Shown: one piece after another, positions 1 through 8,732 of the stretch
Numbering within the stretch: the stretch's first letter is position 1
Layout: the number at the start of each line of letters is the position of its first letter
Source of the DNA: Leptospira gomenensis
GTDB lineage: Bacteria; Spirochaetota; Leptospiria; Leptospirales; Leptospiraceae
Reading direction: 5' to 3'
Assembly: GCF_004770155.1 (NCBI RefSeq)
Contig: NZ_RQFA01000026.1
Span: forward strand, 1 to 64,000
Length of the DNA stretch: 64,000 nucleotides
Notes under the pieces: generated by a model
The model's input: the letters and a program-made list of their open reading frames with translations, nothing else
What the model was told of the DNA's origin: nothing
Databases searched by the model: none
Position numbers and translations under genes: made by a program

Positions 1-1
1 C

Positions 2-271
2 GTACTCACAAGCGTGAACAACGTCTACTTGAACGGTGTTCGTATTGCAGCGTTGAACGAGGCGGGAGCGCTTGCTTATTTTCTCACCGATCAAGTGGAT
101 TCCGTTTCACACGTGTTAGACGACGAGGGGAATACGTTGTCTCTGATGCACTACCTTCCATATGGCGAGACGTTTGTGCACAAAGGCGACACGAACTTTT
201 CTCCGAAATACAATTCTCAAGAGTTGGATCGGGAGGGAAGAAAGAATTCGAATACGTTCGGAAGCAATTGA
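2..271 (+). pseudogene. RHS/YD-repeat protein, C-terminal fragment, broken
   Basis: The reading frame is open from the window edge and encodes the typical RHS-core lead-in: YFLTDQVDSV, then LPYGE, then the SQELDRE motif. In intact RHS proteins the last motif is followed by a Gly-Leu-Tyr-Tyr-type stretch and the conserved core end (DPxG). Here the homology stops abruptly after ELDRE and 12 unrelated residues follow before TGA, so the core end and any toxin tip are gone. The gene starts outside the window. I infer a truncation by deletion or recombination. The next gene converges on it. Confidence 0.7.
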
Positions 272-313
272 ACATATTCAAATTCATTATTTTCCTCGGA
301 GACAATTCCGGTT

Positions 314-994
314 TTATCGTAAATTAAGAGAGTCTTCACGCATTTCAACTCCGCTTTCTTTTCTCCATAGTTCAGGTAAAAAACGTTCGAATTGACCGAC
401 TTCCTCGACGTTGTGTTTGATCCAGGCAACTCCTCGCTCCTTCGGAAAAACGAATTTTAAAAACAAAGGACGAAGTAATTTCCAAGTCCATCCTTTCCAA
501 CCGATAATCAGACAATTCTCGTAGATCGTATCGTTTCCGGAAGTTGCAAACGTATATTCCATTCTCGCTACTTTAAATTTTCCTTCGAGTTTAGGATTAT
601 GAATGTATCCGGTTTCGTCTAACTTTTCTATTTCGGTAACGATGTTGACGATGTATTTTTCATTTCTACCAAGATATTCTACGAGACGGATCGAAGCGCC
701 CGGTCCGACCGAACCATCCGGCAATCTCGTTTCGTAACTTGCATGTACGTGATCTTCCGGATGCCATACGTGATATTTTTCGTAAAGACCTCCCTCATAT
801 TCTATCTTTCCTTCCAAGTGGGAGAACCACCAAACTAACATTTTCGGCGTTACTCCTTTTACGGGCGCATGTCTAATCCAGAATTTAACCCTCCCGTCGG
901 AAAGTATTTCAGTTCCGGAGGCCGCGCTCGATATTTCCTTTTTTAGCCAATTAACCGGAAGAATCGGCTTTAACGAGATATCCACCTTTTTCAT
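314..994 (-). CDS. DAPG hydrolase (PhlG)-like protein
   Basis: 226 aa, no signal peptide. It resembles the 2,4-diacetylphloroglucinol hydrolase family, Zn-dependent C-C hydrolases: a His-rich block HVWHPEDH at residues 75-82 and a C-terminal HxxxE pair (H194, E198) correspond to the expected metal ligands. The substrate in this organism is unknown; many family members have no characterised substrate. A good Shine-Dalgarno (AGGAGA, complement of 997-1002) precedes the ATG at 994. Two palindromes (1008-1056) and a divergent TetR gene directly upstream suggest that this gene is the regulator's target, for example a detoxification enzyme. Confidence 0.6.
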   Translation of the reverse strand: MKKVDISLKPILPVNWLKKEISSAASGTEILSDGRVKFWIRHAPVKGVTPKMLVWWFSHLEGKIEYEGGLYEKYHVWHPEDHVHASYETRLPDGSVGPGASIRLVEYLGRNEKYIVNIVTEIEKLDETGYIHNPKLEGKFKVARMEYTFATSGNDTIYENCLIIGWKGWTWKLLRPLFLKFVFPKERGVAWIKHNVEEVGQFERFLPELWRKESGVEMREDSLNLR

Positions 995-1007
995 AAATTC
1001 TCCTAAG

Positions 1008-1023
1008 TATAGTATTTACTATA
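1008..1023. promoter_or_regulatory. Perfect palindromic operator, TATAGTA-TT-TACTATA
   Basis: Two 7-base arms are exact reverse complements around a TT centre. The site lies just upstream of the ribosome-binding site of the DAPG-hydrolase-like gene, where a bound repressor would block transcription. It is the better of two related sites. The divergent TetR regulator is the natural candidate ligand (inference). Confidence 0.65.
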
Positions 1024-1038
1024 TTTACATAAAATTTA

Positions 1039-1056
1039 GTATAGCAAATACTATAC
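1039..1056. promoter_or_regulatory. Second operator copy, GTATAGCA-AA-TACTATAC
   Basis: Eight-base arms with one mismatch, using the same half-site (TACTATA) as the site at 1008-1023. The centres are 32 bp apart, about three helical turns, so two dimers could sit on the same DNA face. That layout is usual for autoregulated TetR-type repressors in divergent promoters. Confidence 0.6.
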
Positions 1057-1347
1057 AATAACTTTTCAGGGAATGTTAAAAAATCGAAATCGAATTTTCG
1101 CGATATGCCCGCACGGTTTGGCGAGAAAAGTGGGGAATTAATCCGTAAAAAAACGATATTCGGCTCAAAGAGCATTTATTCTAAGAATACGTCGGATTTC
1201 TTCAAACTTAGATGGGTTTCGTACAATAGAACGGGTAGCAAGCTCGGTAAAATTCTTTCGAAAAGTATTGCGAAAAGAAGAATCTCTCCTCCTAAAATAC
1301 TTCTTTTCTTTGGAAAGGATTCTAAAAAATCGAACTTAGGAATTTTT

Positions 1348-1998
1348 ATGAAACTCAATCGGAAGAAACTTCTTTCCGAATACGGAAAATACGCACAACC
1401 GTCCACTCCGAAGGAGAGAGACATTCTCACCTCCGCAGAAAAACTTTTCGGGGAACGCGGTTATGAAGGAACGACAACGGCGGAAATTTCGAGACAAGCT
1501 AAAGTAACGGAGCGAACTCTTTTCAAATACTTTCCGGCAAAAAAGGATCTTTATATTAGAATTTTATCAGGTATCGTTTATGAAGCAGCTTTCGCTTCGC
1601 AGATGCCCGAGCTCAGAAAATTTTTGGAAACCCGGAACGTTTCCTTTGATCAATGGTATCTTTCTTTAATGAGGAATCGCATCGAGATGGCAAAGCAGAA
1701 TCGTCATAAAATCCGGATTTTATCTTCGGCGATATTGCATGATTCCGATTTTATGGATTTTTTCGGTCCTATCTGGAGAGAAAATCTTTTCGAACCAGCA
1801 ATCGAAGCGATTCGTTATTTTCAAGAGAAAGGCGAATTGCGGCCGGATCTCGATCCCGAGTCTTTCGTGAAAGCGTCTTATAGCATCAACATTTCGTATC
1901 TTTTATATAGATTCGTTTTGACGAAGCCCGATGCGATAGACGATGAAGCGGAAATTCGAAAACTTCTCGATATGATCAAACGAGGGATTCAAAGTTAA
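1348..1998 (+). CDS. TetR/AcrR-family transcriptional regulator
   Basis: 216 aa from the ATG at 1348, which has an AGGA ribosome-binding site at about 1338-1341. A longer frame begins upstream but adds non-domain sequence. The N-terminal TetR DNA-binding domain spans about residues 22-68: the typical ILxxAxxLFxxxGYxxTT start, the recognition helix around VTERTLFKYF, then K65 and L68 of the AKKDLY motif. The C-terminal half is an all-helical ligand/dimer domain of unknown ligand. It is divergent from the DAPG-hydrolase-like gene with paired palindromes between, so it probably represses that gene and itself. Confidence 0.85.
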   Translation: MKLNRKKLLSEYGKYAQPSTPKERDILTSAEKLFGERGYEGTTTAEISRQAKVTERTLFKYFPAKKDLYIRILSGIVYEAAFASQMPELRKFLETRNVSFDQWYLSLMRNRIEMAKQNRHKIRILSSAILHDSDFMDFFGPIWRENLFEPAIEAIRYFQEKGELRPDLDPESFVKASYSINISYLLYRFVLTKPDAIDDEAEIRKLLDMIKRGIQS

Positions 1999-2213
1999 AC
2001 TTACAAGTATTCATGAACCGAATTTTAGAACAAACTCGTTTCCTTGAAAACGCAAGATCGATACAAGCAAAGTTGAAAAACGAAATCGTATCTTTTTTTT
2101 CGTAAATGAAGATCACGAAATGCGGCGAATTTATTAAGAATTCTTTAAGTGCTTCCGGCTTCCGCGCTCGGAAACGGAGATTATCCTTTCTACCTTCACT
2201 CCGTTCATTTTTT

Positions 2214-2864
2214 TTAATGAATGAATATCCTTTGAATTTTCTGGTGTAAATAAAAAGTCTTATCCACCGATTTTCTGGGAAGAGAAGGATTCTTTTCCGC
2301 ACAAAACGAAATGCTACGAGGTGGGAAATAGCGGGGGTAACCGTATTCTAAACACAAATGCGGTTTTTCTTCTAACTTCCGTTCCGTCCATTCCCCCGGT
2401 CTATACATCGTTTTTTCATACACATCCAGAGCTTCTTGGATCGTACTTTTACCCAAAGTGATTCCTCTGGAAGTAACCGCTTGAAAAGGAGGTTTTATAA
2501 TTATTTTTCGGATCGTTTCACCGTAGCTGTCGAAAACGAAAATGAGTCCGAGGGTTTCGTAGGCTATTTCTATTTCTTTGTAATTAAAATGATTTCGAAT
2601 ATATCGATTTCCGAATTTAGATTCTACGTCTTTAAAGACCGACTCATCCGCAGAAATACCTAAAAATTCGAACCTATCATTGATGATGGCCGTATTCGAA
2701 ACTTCTAGTTGTGTTCGTTGTTCCGGAATTTTATCAGACTGTAATTTTTGTTTTTTCAATCCCTCCACCGAATAGGTTTTCGGGTCCAATTTTTTGGATC
2801 CGCCGGTACAGTCGCAACAAAACAAAATTATATATGCAAATATTTGAATTCTATTTATGTTCAT
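2214..2864 (-). CDS. Hypothetical lipoprotein
   Basis: 216 aa if started at the ATG at 2864; an upstream in-frame start at 2888 would overlap the preceding gene and lengthen the N terminus before the signal peptide. The N terminus is a hydrophobic signal ending in a Cys cluster (ILFCCDC), a plausible lax spirochete lipobox. I recognise no domain in the mature part. It follows the ankyrin lipoprotein at 2876-4432 by only 11 bases and is probably co-transcribed with it. The Lys-rich C terminus is unlike the rest and could reflect a late frameshift, but I cannot test that. Confidence 0.6.
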   Translation of the reverse strand: MNINRIQIFAYIILFCCDCTGGSKKLDPKTYSVEGLKKQKLQSDKIPEQRTQLEVSNTAIINDRFEFLGISADESVFKDVESKFGNRYIRNHFNYKEIEIAYETLGLIFVFDSYGETIRKIIIKPPFQAVTSRGITLGKSTIQEALDVYEKTMYRPGEWTERKLEEKPHLCLEYGYPRYFPPRSISFCAEKNPSLPRKSVDKTFYLHQKIQRIFIH

Positions 2865-2875
2865 AAATGTGAAAA

Positions 2876-4432
2876 TTATCGATTCCATTCCTCTATGAGT
2901 TTTTGTTTCGACTCTTTTAGAATCGAATTTCCGTATGGATAGCTGTTCGACATCGGATAGAGTATAAAATGTTTTCCCTGCAGACCGCTCTTTACTCCTA
3001 ACTTTGGATCGGCACCGTGTTTCAACAAAATACGAATCGTTTCTTCCGGGATGAGGTCATCTTCGATTGAAAGAACGAGAAGAGTTTTTTCCTCGATTAC
3101 AACGTATGTTTTTCTTCCGTTAAATTTCTCTTTTTTCCATTTCAAAATTTGATTCGTCGGCCATCCTACTTGAATGAGCTTTTCTAAAACATTAGGATAC
3201 ATTAATATATATCTGACCGTTTTTTCTTCGATTCGATCTAAAGGAAACGCACTTGGGTCTTTAATATTTTCCGCAATGATATCTATGGAACGTTGGTTTT
3301 TTCCCTTGTTCGCTTCGAGAAACAAGATAAGGTCCGCGTTTGCGCTTTCCTTAGGAAACTCTCTATATGCTTTTTCTAATATTGCTGGGCGATGTGCGAT
3401 CAATCCTGAGGAAATCGCGAAGTTCCAGGCGATTGATCTCCACTCTTTCAACAAGGCCGGTTTCTTTTGAAGAATATCGTCGATTTCCGTCAAAAGATCG
3501 ATCTTTTCCTTCCAACTTTCCGAAATTTGCCGAGGAATCGTTTTTGAATCGGGATTGAAATATGTTTCCTTGGGTCGATCGGATTCCTTCCTATAATATT
3601 TATTAGCGGTCGATTCAATTAGCTGAGAGATTTCTTTTCTATCGATAAATTTCCGAACGACCTTTTTGAATATCGTAGGATTTTCAATCAATTCCCCGGA
3701 GGAAAAGTAAATCTTCCAAACCGTATCATAGTATCTTTTTTCTAATTCAGGATCTTTTCGAAATTCTTCATATAGGGTATATATGATTTCAAGTCGATCT
3801 CTCGGATGAATGGTAATCCTTCTAACATATGTGGGAGCGGAAGCCACAGAAGCGATATGATCAATGATTCCAATCTGATTCGAAAAAAAATTGTAGGTCC
3901 CCGAATGTTCGTAAGGAAGTAAATCTTTTTCCTGTAACTCTCTGATCTTTCTTTCAAGAACTGTGACGTCGTATAAATCTAAAAACCGCCGTAAGGCGTT
4001 TAAGTCGTTATTCGCGATGATGGACTTTAAGGCGATATAAGGGGGATTCTGCTCTCGAAAGGAAGTCACCCCTTTTTCGTACTTCCTATGATACCAACTG
4101 CTGGACCAAGGTCTTCCGGACTTTACGTAAATAAAATTAGGAAGGGTTATCGGTAACAAAACGGTGTCCGCAATGAAACAGAGAGGTAGATCGATAAAAC
4201 GATAAAGCCAGAACGCAAAAAAACTCGAGTCATCTTGCCCTGTTAGTTTGCCCGGTAAAGGTACCGTGAGTAAAAGCGGTCCAAACAAAATGATCGTAAT
4301 GTTGCCTAACGTTCCTGTGTATGGAAAGTACGCCTCGTCTTCTCGATCACTATTAGCTAGTTTCATATACGAAAGCGTCAAACAGTTTAAATTAAAAACG
4401 ATCAATAGGGAGACGATGATTTTTCGGATCAT
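2876..4432 (-). CDS. YceK/YidQ-like lipoprotein with ankyrin-type C terminus
   Basis: 518 aa. A signal peptide ends at lipobox FNLNC (C17). Residues about 36-100 resemble the YceK/YidQ small-lipoprotein family (DUF1375): a YTGT motif, then IDLPLCFIADTVLLP at 80-94. The long middle part is helical and unrecognised. Near residues 450-490 is an ankyrin-like unit (EETIRILLKHGADPKLGV). It is a shorter paralogue of the gene at 5719-8292, with the same N terminus (MIRKII) and the same KSGRPWSSSWYH-type block. Function is unknown; the protein is probably membrane-anchored and periplasm-facing. Confidence 0.7.
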   Translation of the reverse strand: MIRKIIVSLLIVFNLNCLTLSYMKLANSDREDEAYFPYTGTLGNITIILFGPLLLTVPLPGKLTGQDDSSFFAFWLYRFIDLPLCFIADTVLLPITLPNFIYVKSGRPWSSSWYHRKYEKGVTSFREQNPPYIALKSIIANNDLNALRRFLDLYDVTVLERKIRELQEKDLLPYEHSGTYNFFSNQIGIIDHIASVASAPTYVRRITIHPRDRLEIIYTLYEEFRKDPELEKRYYDTVWKIYFSSGELIENPTIFKKVVRKFIDRKEISQLIESTANKYYRKESDRPKETYFNPDSKTIPRQISESWKEKIDLLTEIDDILQKKPALLKEWRSIAWNFAISSGLIAHRPAILEKAYREFPKESANADLILFLEANKGKNQRSIDIIAENIKDPSAFPLDRIEEKTVRYILMYPNVLEKLIQVGWPTNQILKWKKEKFNGRKTYVVIEEKTLLVLSIEDDLIPEETIRILLKHGADPKLGVKSGLQGKHFILYPMSNSYPYGNSILKESKQKLIEEWNR

Positions 4433-4779
4433 GTTTGTAGGGAAACGATCAAAGATAAACAGTCAAACAATTTCTATATTTCCGCGTATTTTAGATAACG
4501 GATGGTTTCTAGCTATTTAAATCATTGATTCCAATGAATCACTTAATATATTTATAATGTTAATCATATAAAAAACACTTATTAGATTATATTATAATGT
4601 GGATAATTTTTTTCATTGATTCTTTTGTTTTTTGTTTGAGATCTTTTTTATATCTCATTCCGTTGATAATATATCATTAATTTATAAAGTAAAAATTAAT
4701 TATCTAATATGTTAAATCGATTGACGTGTGCGTGTTTCGATTCAAACAATGCAGTGCGCGCGATGGGACTTTCCGTTTT
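4433..4779. other. A+T-rich intergenic region with divergent promoters
   Basis: About 350 bases, strongly A+T rich, between two divergent genes. I see a short palindrome TGATTC-CAAT-GAATCA at 4526-4541 and a consensus-like -10 box TATAAT at 4594-4599. No gene is evident. Confidence 0.4.
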
Positions 4780-5205
4780 ATGAATAGAATTTATCTTTCT
4801 CGGCGGATCGGAGTTGCGATATCGTTCCTATTTCTGTTGATCGGATTTGCGATCTATCTCCTTTTTCGACCGACTTCCCTTTTGATGTTTCACTGGCTCG
4901 ATGTTCTGAGATTATCTTCTTGGATTCTGATTTTCAGGGAAACGTTTCGGTATCTACCGATGCCGGATTGGATGATTTATAATCTTCCTTTCGCTCTTTG
5001 GATGTTATCTTCTATGATTCTGATCGATTCGATCTGGGCGGATTCCAAGTCGAATTGGCGTTATATTTATATCTGGATCATTCCGACGATAGCCCTCGGA
5101 TCGGAATTTTTTCAATTCTTAGGATGGATTCCGGGCACATTCGATCTGGATGACGTATTGATTCTTCTTTTTTGTGCAATTTTTTTTATCAGGAGAAATA
5201 TATGA
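4780..5205 (+). CDS. Small integral membrane protein, possibly VanZ-like
   Basis: 141 aa from the ATG at 4780 with four to five hydrophobic helices. The end resembles the VanZ-like pattern: an acidic residue before FFQFLGWIPGTFDLDDVLI, where VanZ proteins carry E..Q and a G..D.xD motif before the last helix. The match is weak and based on pattern only. Its stop overlaps the next start (ATGA at 5202-5205), so the two are translationally coupled. Confidence 0.55.
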   Translation: MNRIYLSRRIGVAISFLFLLIGFAIYLLFRPTSLLMFHWLDVLRLSSWILIFRETFRYLPMPDWMIYNLPFALWMLSSMILIDSIWADSKSNWRYIYIWIIPTIALGSEFFQFLGWIPGTFDLDDVLILLFCAIFFIRRNI

Positions 5206-5624
5206 ATAAAATCGAAATTGGATGGAAGCATTCGTTTACGCTCGTAGTGTTTTTGGTCTTTGGAGTTTTTGCGGTCGGCACCGGTGACTCCGACAGTGAT
5301 TCTACGAATTCTGCGGAAACTTCTTTCAGTCTTTCCGCAAACGAATTGTACAGCGAATATCACGCGAACGAAGTGGCCGCAGACGCCAAGTATAAAGGAA
5401 AAGTAGGAGAGGTTACCGGAAGGGTTCGTAGCGTCGGAAAGGATATTTTGGATCAGATGTATGTCGAGATCGGCGGCTCGTATTTAGACGGAGTTCAATG
5501 TACTTTCGTAAAAGATCAGGCTGAGAACATCGCGAAACTCAAGAAGGGACAAACGATCAAGGTGAAAGGTGTCGTGAAAAGAAAGTTGGTCAACGTTCAG
5601 ATGGACGATTGTATTCTTCTTTAG
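5202..5624 (+). CDS. OB-fold (tRNA_anti-like) exported protein
   Basis: 140 aa. The start at 5202 is set by AGGAGA at 5191-5196 and by the ATGA overlap with the upstream gene. A hydrophobic N terminus (residues 10-27) is followed by a Ser/Asp-rich linker. From about residue 45 the order is Y..NE..AD.KYKGK, VTGRV, a Cys in VQCTF, LKKGQTIKVKGV and a final Cys in DDCILL, which is the layout of the tRNA_anti-like OB-fold family. The usual role of these exported proteins is unknown. The pair 4780/5202 sits between two ankyrin lipoprotein genes on the other strand. Confidence 0.65.
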   Translation: MNKIEIGWKHSFTLVVFLVFGVFAVGTGDSDSDSTNSAETSFSLSANELYSEYHANEVAADAKYKGKVGEVTGRVRSVGKDILDQMYVEIGGSYLDGVQCTFVKDQAENIAKLKKGQTIKVKGVVKRKLVNVQMDDCILL

Positions 5625-5718
5625 GACTGAGTTCATCGTTTCGATTTCAGATCGCAGCGATGAATGTATTCCGGACGATATTCGTACGGGATTTCGGTTT
5701 GGAAAACCCAGTTTATGT

Positions 5719-8292
5719 TTACTGACATCCGAATCCTGGGAAGTCCGTTTTTTCGAAATCGATCGGCAACAGAGTTTCGTCCGCTCCGGCGGTTTTTAAA
5801 ATTTTCCGGAGCCGATTCGCAATTCGATCCGTACCTACGACGACTTGTAGAGGATAGACCGACACGTTTTTTTTCTTTTCGTGCAAGATCGTTATCGTAG
5901 GGAGATTTGGATTCGCACCGTATTTTAAAAGCATTTGAATCAACTTCTCCCTTCCATCCCAGGAATTGGGCGATACCAAAGCGGTCAAAAGCAGGGGGCA
6001 ACCGGATGGAACAAAGTACGTTCTTTTACCGGTTGCATTCGGGTTCATACCGTTTTTTAAAAATAATTCTAAGATCTTAGAATCGTACAATAGAAAGTTA
6101 ATATATTCTTTTGGGAAATCCCGGTAGTCTTGTTGTACAAAGTATTTCAAGACGCTATTCGCCGATTTTGAATTTTGACAGAACAATGAGACGGCCGCTA
6201 GTTTGTGCTTTAATTCGGTTTCCATGTTTGAATCGTGGCTCATCAGGAATTCCAACGCTTCCGTATGTTGCACCAAACTCTCTAATTCGAATCCCGACCA
6301 ATTTATTTTGTCGTTTAATAAAAGTTTCGAAAATTGTTCGGAAAAAATCGGATCCTCCCAATAACTTCCTTTTTTTCCTAATTGGTCTAAAAACGAATGT
6401 TTCAAATCTTTATCGGTTTCGATCGCCTTATAGAATATCCTTTGAATTTCGATCGCCTCGGAGTATTTTCCCCCGGGATAACACTCTTGCGGTTCTTTAT
6501 ATTTGAAATATACTTTTGCGGAAGAAGACACTTCCCCTGAAATACTCGTTTTGTCCGAGCCGTTTCTATTTACTCTGGGAATCTCCGTAGGTACGATATA
6601 TTCTTTTTGAAGACGGTGAATTTCCTTTTCCATAGGAATTAAATCGATGTCGCTTAATGTTTTTTTAAATGCCGAAACGTTTAGGTCTTCCGCGAAGGAT
6701 TTAAGAACGGAATAAATCGGGTATTTTCTGTAAAACGTTTGTAACGGCCCGTCTTTGGGAAAATCTATTAGGTCGTAGGAATAACCTCTCTCTAGTTTTT
6801 GCCTAATGTCCTCTTCCGGAGAAACTAAAAGATATTCGTTTTTTTTATGATCAAACTCTTTGACTTTTAAATCTGGTTTTGCTCCGTATTTTAGTAGAAT
6901 TTGAACCGTTGCAATAGGAATCGAAGCGTTTCTTGCGGAAAGCATCAATAGGGAAGTTTCATCCTGAACTTTGAATTCCGGTCCCCCTATTTTTTCGCTG
7001 AACTTCCGTTCTGCACGTTTAAAGATCGAATTAGGATCCCAGCCGTTTTGTAACAATTTCTCTAATAAATTAGGATATCTTAATATATTTTCGATTTTAC
7101 TTTCGTGCAACTCCCCTAAACGGAATTTCTCCGCATTTACGAGATTTCGTGTAATGATATTTATCGATTGGTTGTTTTTAGCCTTGTCTGCTGTCAGAAA
7201 AATGTTTAATACCGATCTTGCAGCTTCTTTCGGAAATTCACGAAATGCCTTGTCGAGCAAAACGGGGTTGTAAGCGATCACTCCGGAGGAAATGGCAGAG
7301 CTCCATGCAGTGCGTCGCCATTCTTTTTGTAATTTCGGATTATTTTTTAGATATGTGTCCAGATCCTCTAACAATTCGATTCGATTGTACCAATGTTCGG
7401 AAATTTTTTGAATTTTACCCTTATCGAAAAAGTAGTAAGGATCATCGAAAGGATCTTCGTAGTGTTTGTATCTTTGTTCCGAATACTCTCGTGCCATCGA
7501 TATAAACAAATCGGAGATTTCCTTTTTTTCGGAAAATTCTTGAAGCATTTTTTTCAATACTTTTCGATTTTCAATGAGCGTTCCCGAAGAAAAGCAGCTT
7601 TTCCAAACCGTATCATAATATCTTTTTTCTAATATTGGATCCTTTCGAAATTCTTCATAAAGTAAGTACGCGAATTCAAGCCGGTCGCTTAAACTAATAG
7701 GATTGGATCTTTTCCGATAATTATAAGGTTCTCCTTTTGAGAAAAAGGCGGCCATGTAATCCATGATTCCGATTTCGGGGTAATAAGGCCCCTGATCTCG
7801 GTGTTCATAAGGAAGCAGATTGTCTTCTTGTAAAACCCTGATTTTTTTTTCAAGAGCGACCACATCGTTTGATTTAATGAATTCTTGGAGAGCTCCGAAA
7901 TCGTTTTCGGCAACGATTAACTTCAAAGTATCGTAAGAAGGGTTACGGTCTCGGAAAGATTTTAGACTTACGCCGTGTTTTTGATGGTACCATTCTTCGG
8001 ACCAAGGTTTCCCGGACTTTACATAAATATAATATGGAATCGTGCCCGGTAACAGAATCGTATCCAATACGAAAGAGAAAGGAAGATCGATCACTCCTGA
8101 GATAAAGGGAAGGGTTGTATTTTTTCCGTAAAATACCCCGAAAGGTCCTAAGGCAATTAAGAATATATCTATCATGGTTCCCTCATAGGGACGATAGTCT
8201 TTTTTCTTTTTGACGGATTCGATCAGCATGGACGTAGTCGAACAGTTCAAATATGAGAAGATTAAAGATAAGATAATAATTTTTCGGATCAT
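5719..8292 (-). CDS. Large YceK-like/ankyrin lipoprotein with internal duplication
   Basis: 857 aa from the ATG at 8292; a TTG four codons upstream is less likely. Lipobox SYLNC (C17), YceK-like block with YEGT and IDLPFSFVLDTILLP, then the WYHQKHG segment shared with the paralogue at 2876-4432. A helical region is followed by an ankyrin-like unit (ATVQILLKYGAKPDL). Then the module restarts: YSVLKSFAEDLNVSAF... matches the earlier YDTLKLIVAENDFGAL..., and a second ankyrin unit (LIQMLLKYGANPNLP) lies near the C terminus. The protein thus looks like the 518-aa paralogue plus a second copy of its core. Function unknown. Confidence 0.7.
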   Translation of the reverse strand: MIRKIIILSLIFSYLNCSTTSMLIESVKKKKDYRPYEGTMIDIFLIALGPFGVFYGKNTTLPFISGVIDLPFSFVLDTILLPGTIPYYIYVKSGKPWSEEWYHQKHGVSLKSFRDRNPSYDTLKLIVAENDFGALQEFIKSNDVVALEKKIRVLQEDNLLPYEHRDQGPYYPEIGIMDYMAAFFSKGEPYNYRKRSNPISLSDRLEFAYLLYEEFRKDPILEKRYYDTVWKSCFSSGTLIENRKVLKKMLQEFSEKKEISDLFISMAREYSEQRYKHYEDPFDDPYYFFDKGKIQKISEHWYNRIELLEDLDTYLKNNPKLQKEWRRTAWSSAISSGVIAYNPVLLDKAFREFPKEAARSVLNIFLTADKAKNNQSINIITRNLVNAEKFRLGELHESKIENILRYPNLLEKLLQNGWDPNSIFKRAERKFSEKIGGPEFKVQDETSLLMLSARNASIPIATVQILLKYGAKPDLKVKEFDHKKNEYLLVSPEEDIRQKLERGYSYDLIDFPKDGPLQTFYRKYPIYSVLKSFAEDLNVSAFKKTLSDIDLIPMEKEIHRLQKEYIVPTEIPRVNRNGSDKTSISGEVSSSAKVYFKYKEPQECYPGGKYSEAIEIQRIFYKAIETDKDLKHSFLDQLGKKGSYWEDPIFSEQFSKLLLNDKINWSGFELESLVQHTEALEFLMSHDSNMETELKHKLAAVSLFCQNSKSANSVLKYFVQQDYRDFPKEYINFLLYDSKILELFLKNGMNPNATGKRTYFVPSGCPLLLTALVSPNSWDGREKLIQMLLKYGANPNLPTITILHEKKKNVSVYPLQVVVGTDRIANRLRKILKTAGADETLLPIDFEKTDFPGFGCQ

Positions 8293-8300
8293 AAGGATTC

Positions 8301-8441
8301 TCAATGGTTTAGTTTAGAATATTTACGGTTGAGGTTTTCCGCGGGAAGCTGTTCAAATCCGCAACAATAACGGCTTTGTGCGAATTCACAAGTCGGGTCC
8401 GAGGATACGTTGCAAATGGAAAACCGGCTTCTCCTCTGAAT
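8301..8441 (-). pseudogene. C-terminal gene relic, Cys-containing, no start codon
   Basis: A stop-to-stop frame of 46 codons ends with TGA eight bases before the ankyrin lipoprotein start. It reads SSDPTCEFAQSRYCCGFEQLP near the middle, with normal codon use, but has no ATG, GTG or TTG in a sensible place. I take it as the tail of a decayed gene; the family is not recognised. Confidence 0.3.
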
Positions 8442-8582
8442 TTAGGGAATTAATATAACATTTGCTTTTATGAATATGACTTCAGTTTATAACGGGAAGA
8501 TTTCTTAGATAAGATCGATTCCGATTGATTTTATTGGACCGAATTAGGATTATTTAGGAAACGAGATGAGCTTAGATTCGCC

Positions 8583-8611
8583 TTACACCGAATTTATGAT
8601 ATTCGGTGTAA
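8583..8611. repeat. Perfect 11-bp inverted repeat
   Basis: TTACACCGAAT and ATTCGGTGTAA flank a 7-base spacer. No T-run follows on either strand, so it is not a classic intrinsic terminator; it could be a protein-binding site or the end of a lost element. Confidence 0.55.
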
Positions 8612-8732
8612 CGTTTCGATCATTCTTTATCGTTCATCGTAGGAATGATAAAAAAAATAACTTTTGTTTAGCTTTTATAAAATAGGTCGTAAGTTTTTTA
8701 AAAAAAATAGGGTTTATTCAGAAAATTCAAAA

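Larger units (their letters stand above)
995..1347. other. Intergenic control region between divergent genes
   Basis: 353 bases separate the DAPG-hydrolase-like start from the TetR start. The first 60 bases hold two operator-like palindromes, listed separately. The remainder shows no convincing gene. An open frame upstream of the TetR ATG (from 1105) has no domain sense and no ribosome-binding site, so I treat it as a chance extension of the regulator frame. Confidence 0.5.

Noticed and set aside
1105..1347. Upstream extension of the TetR gene
   Set aside because: The extension is basic and featureless; the ATG at 1348 has a ribosome-binding site and gives the normal family length.
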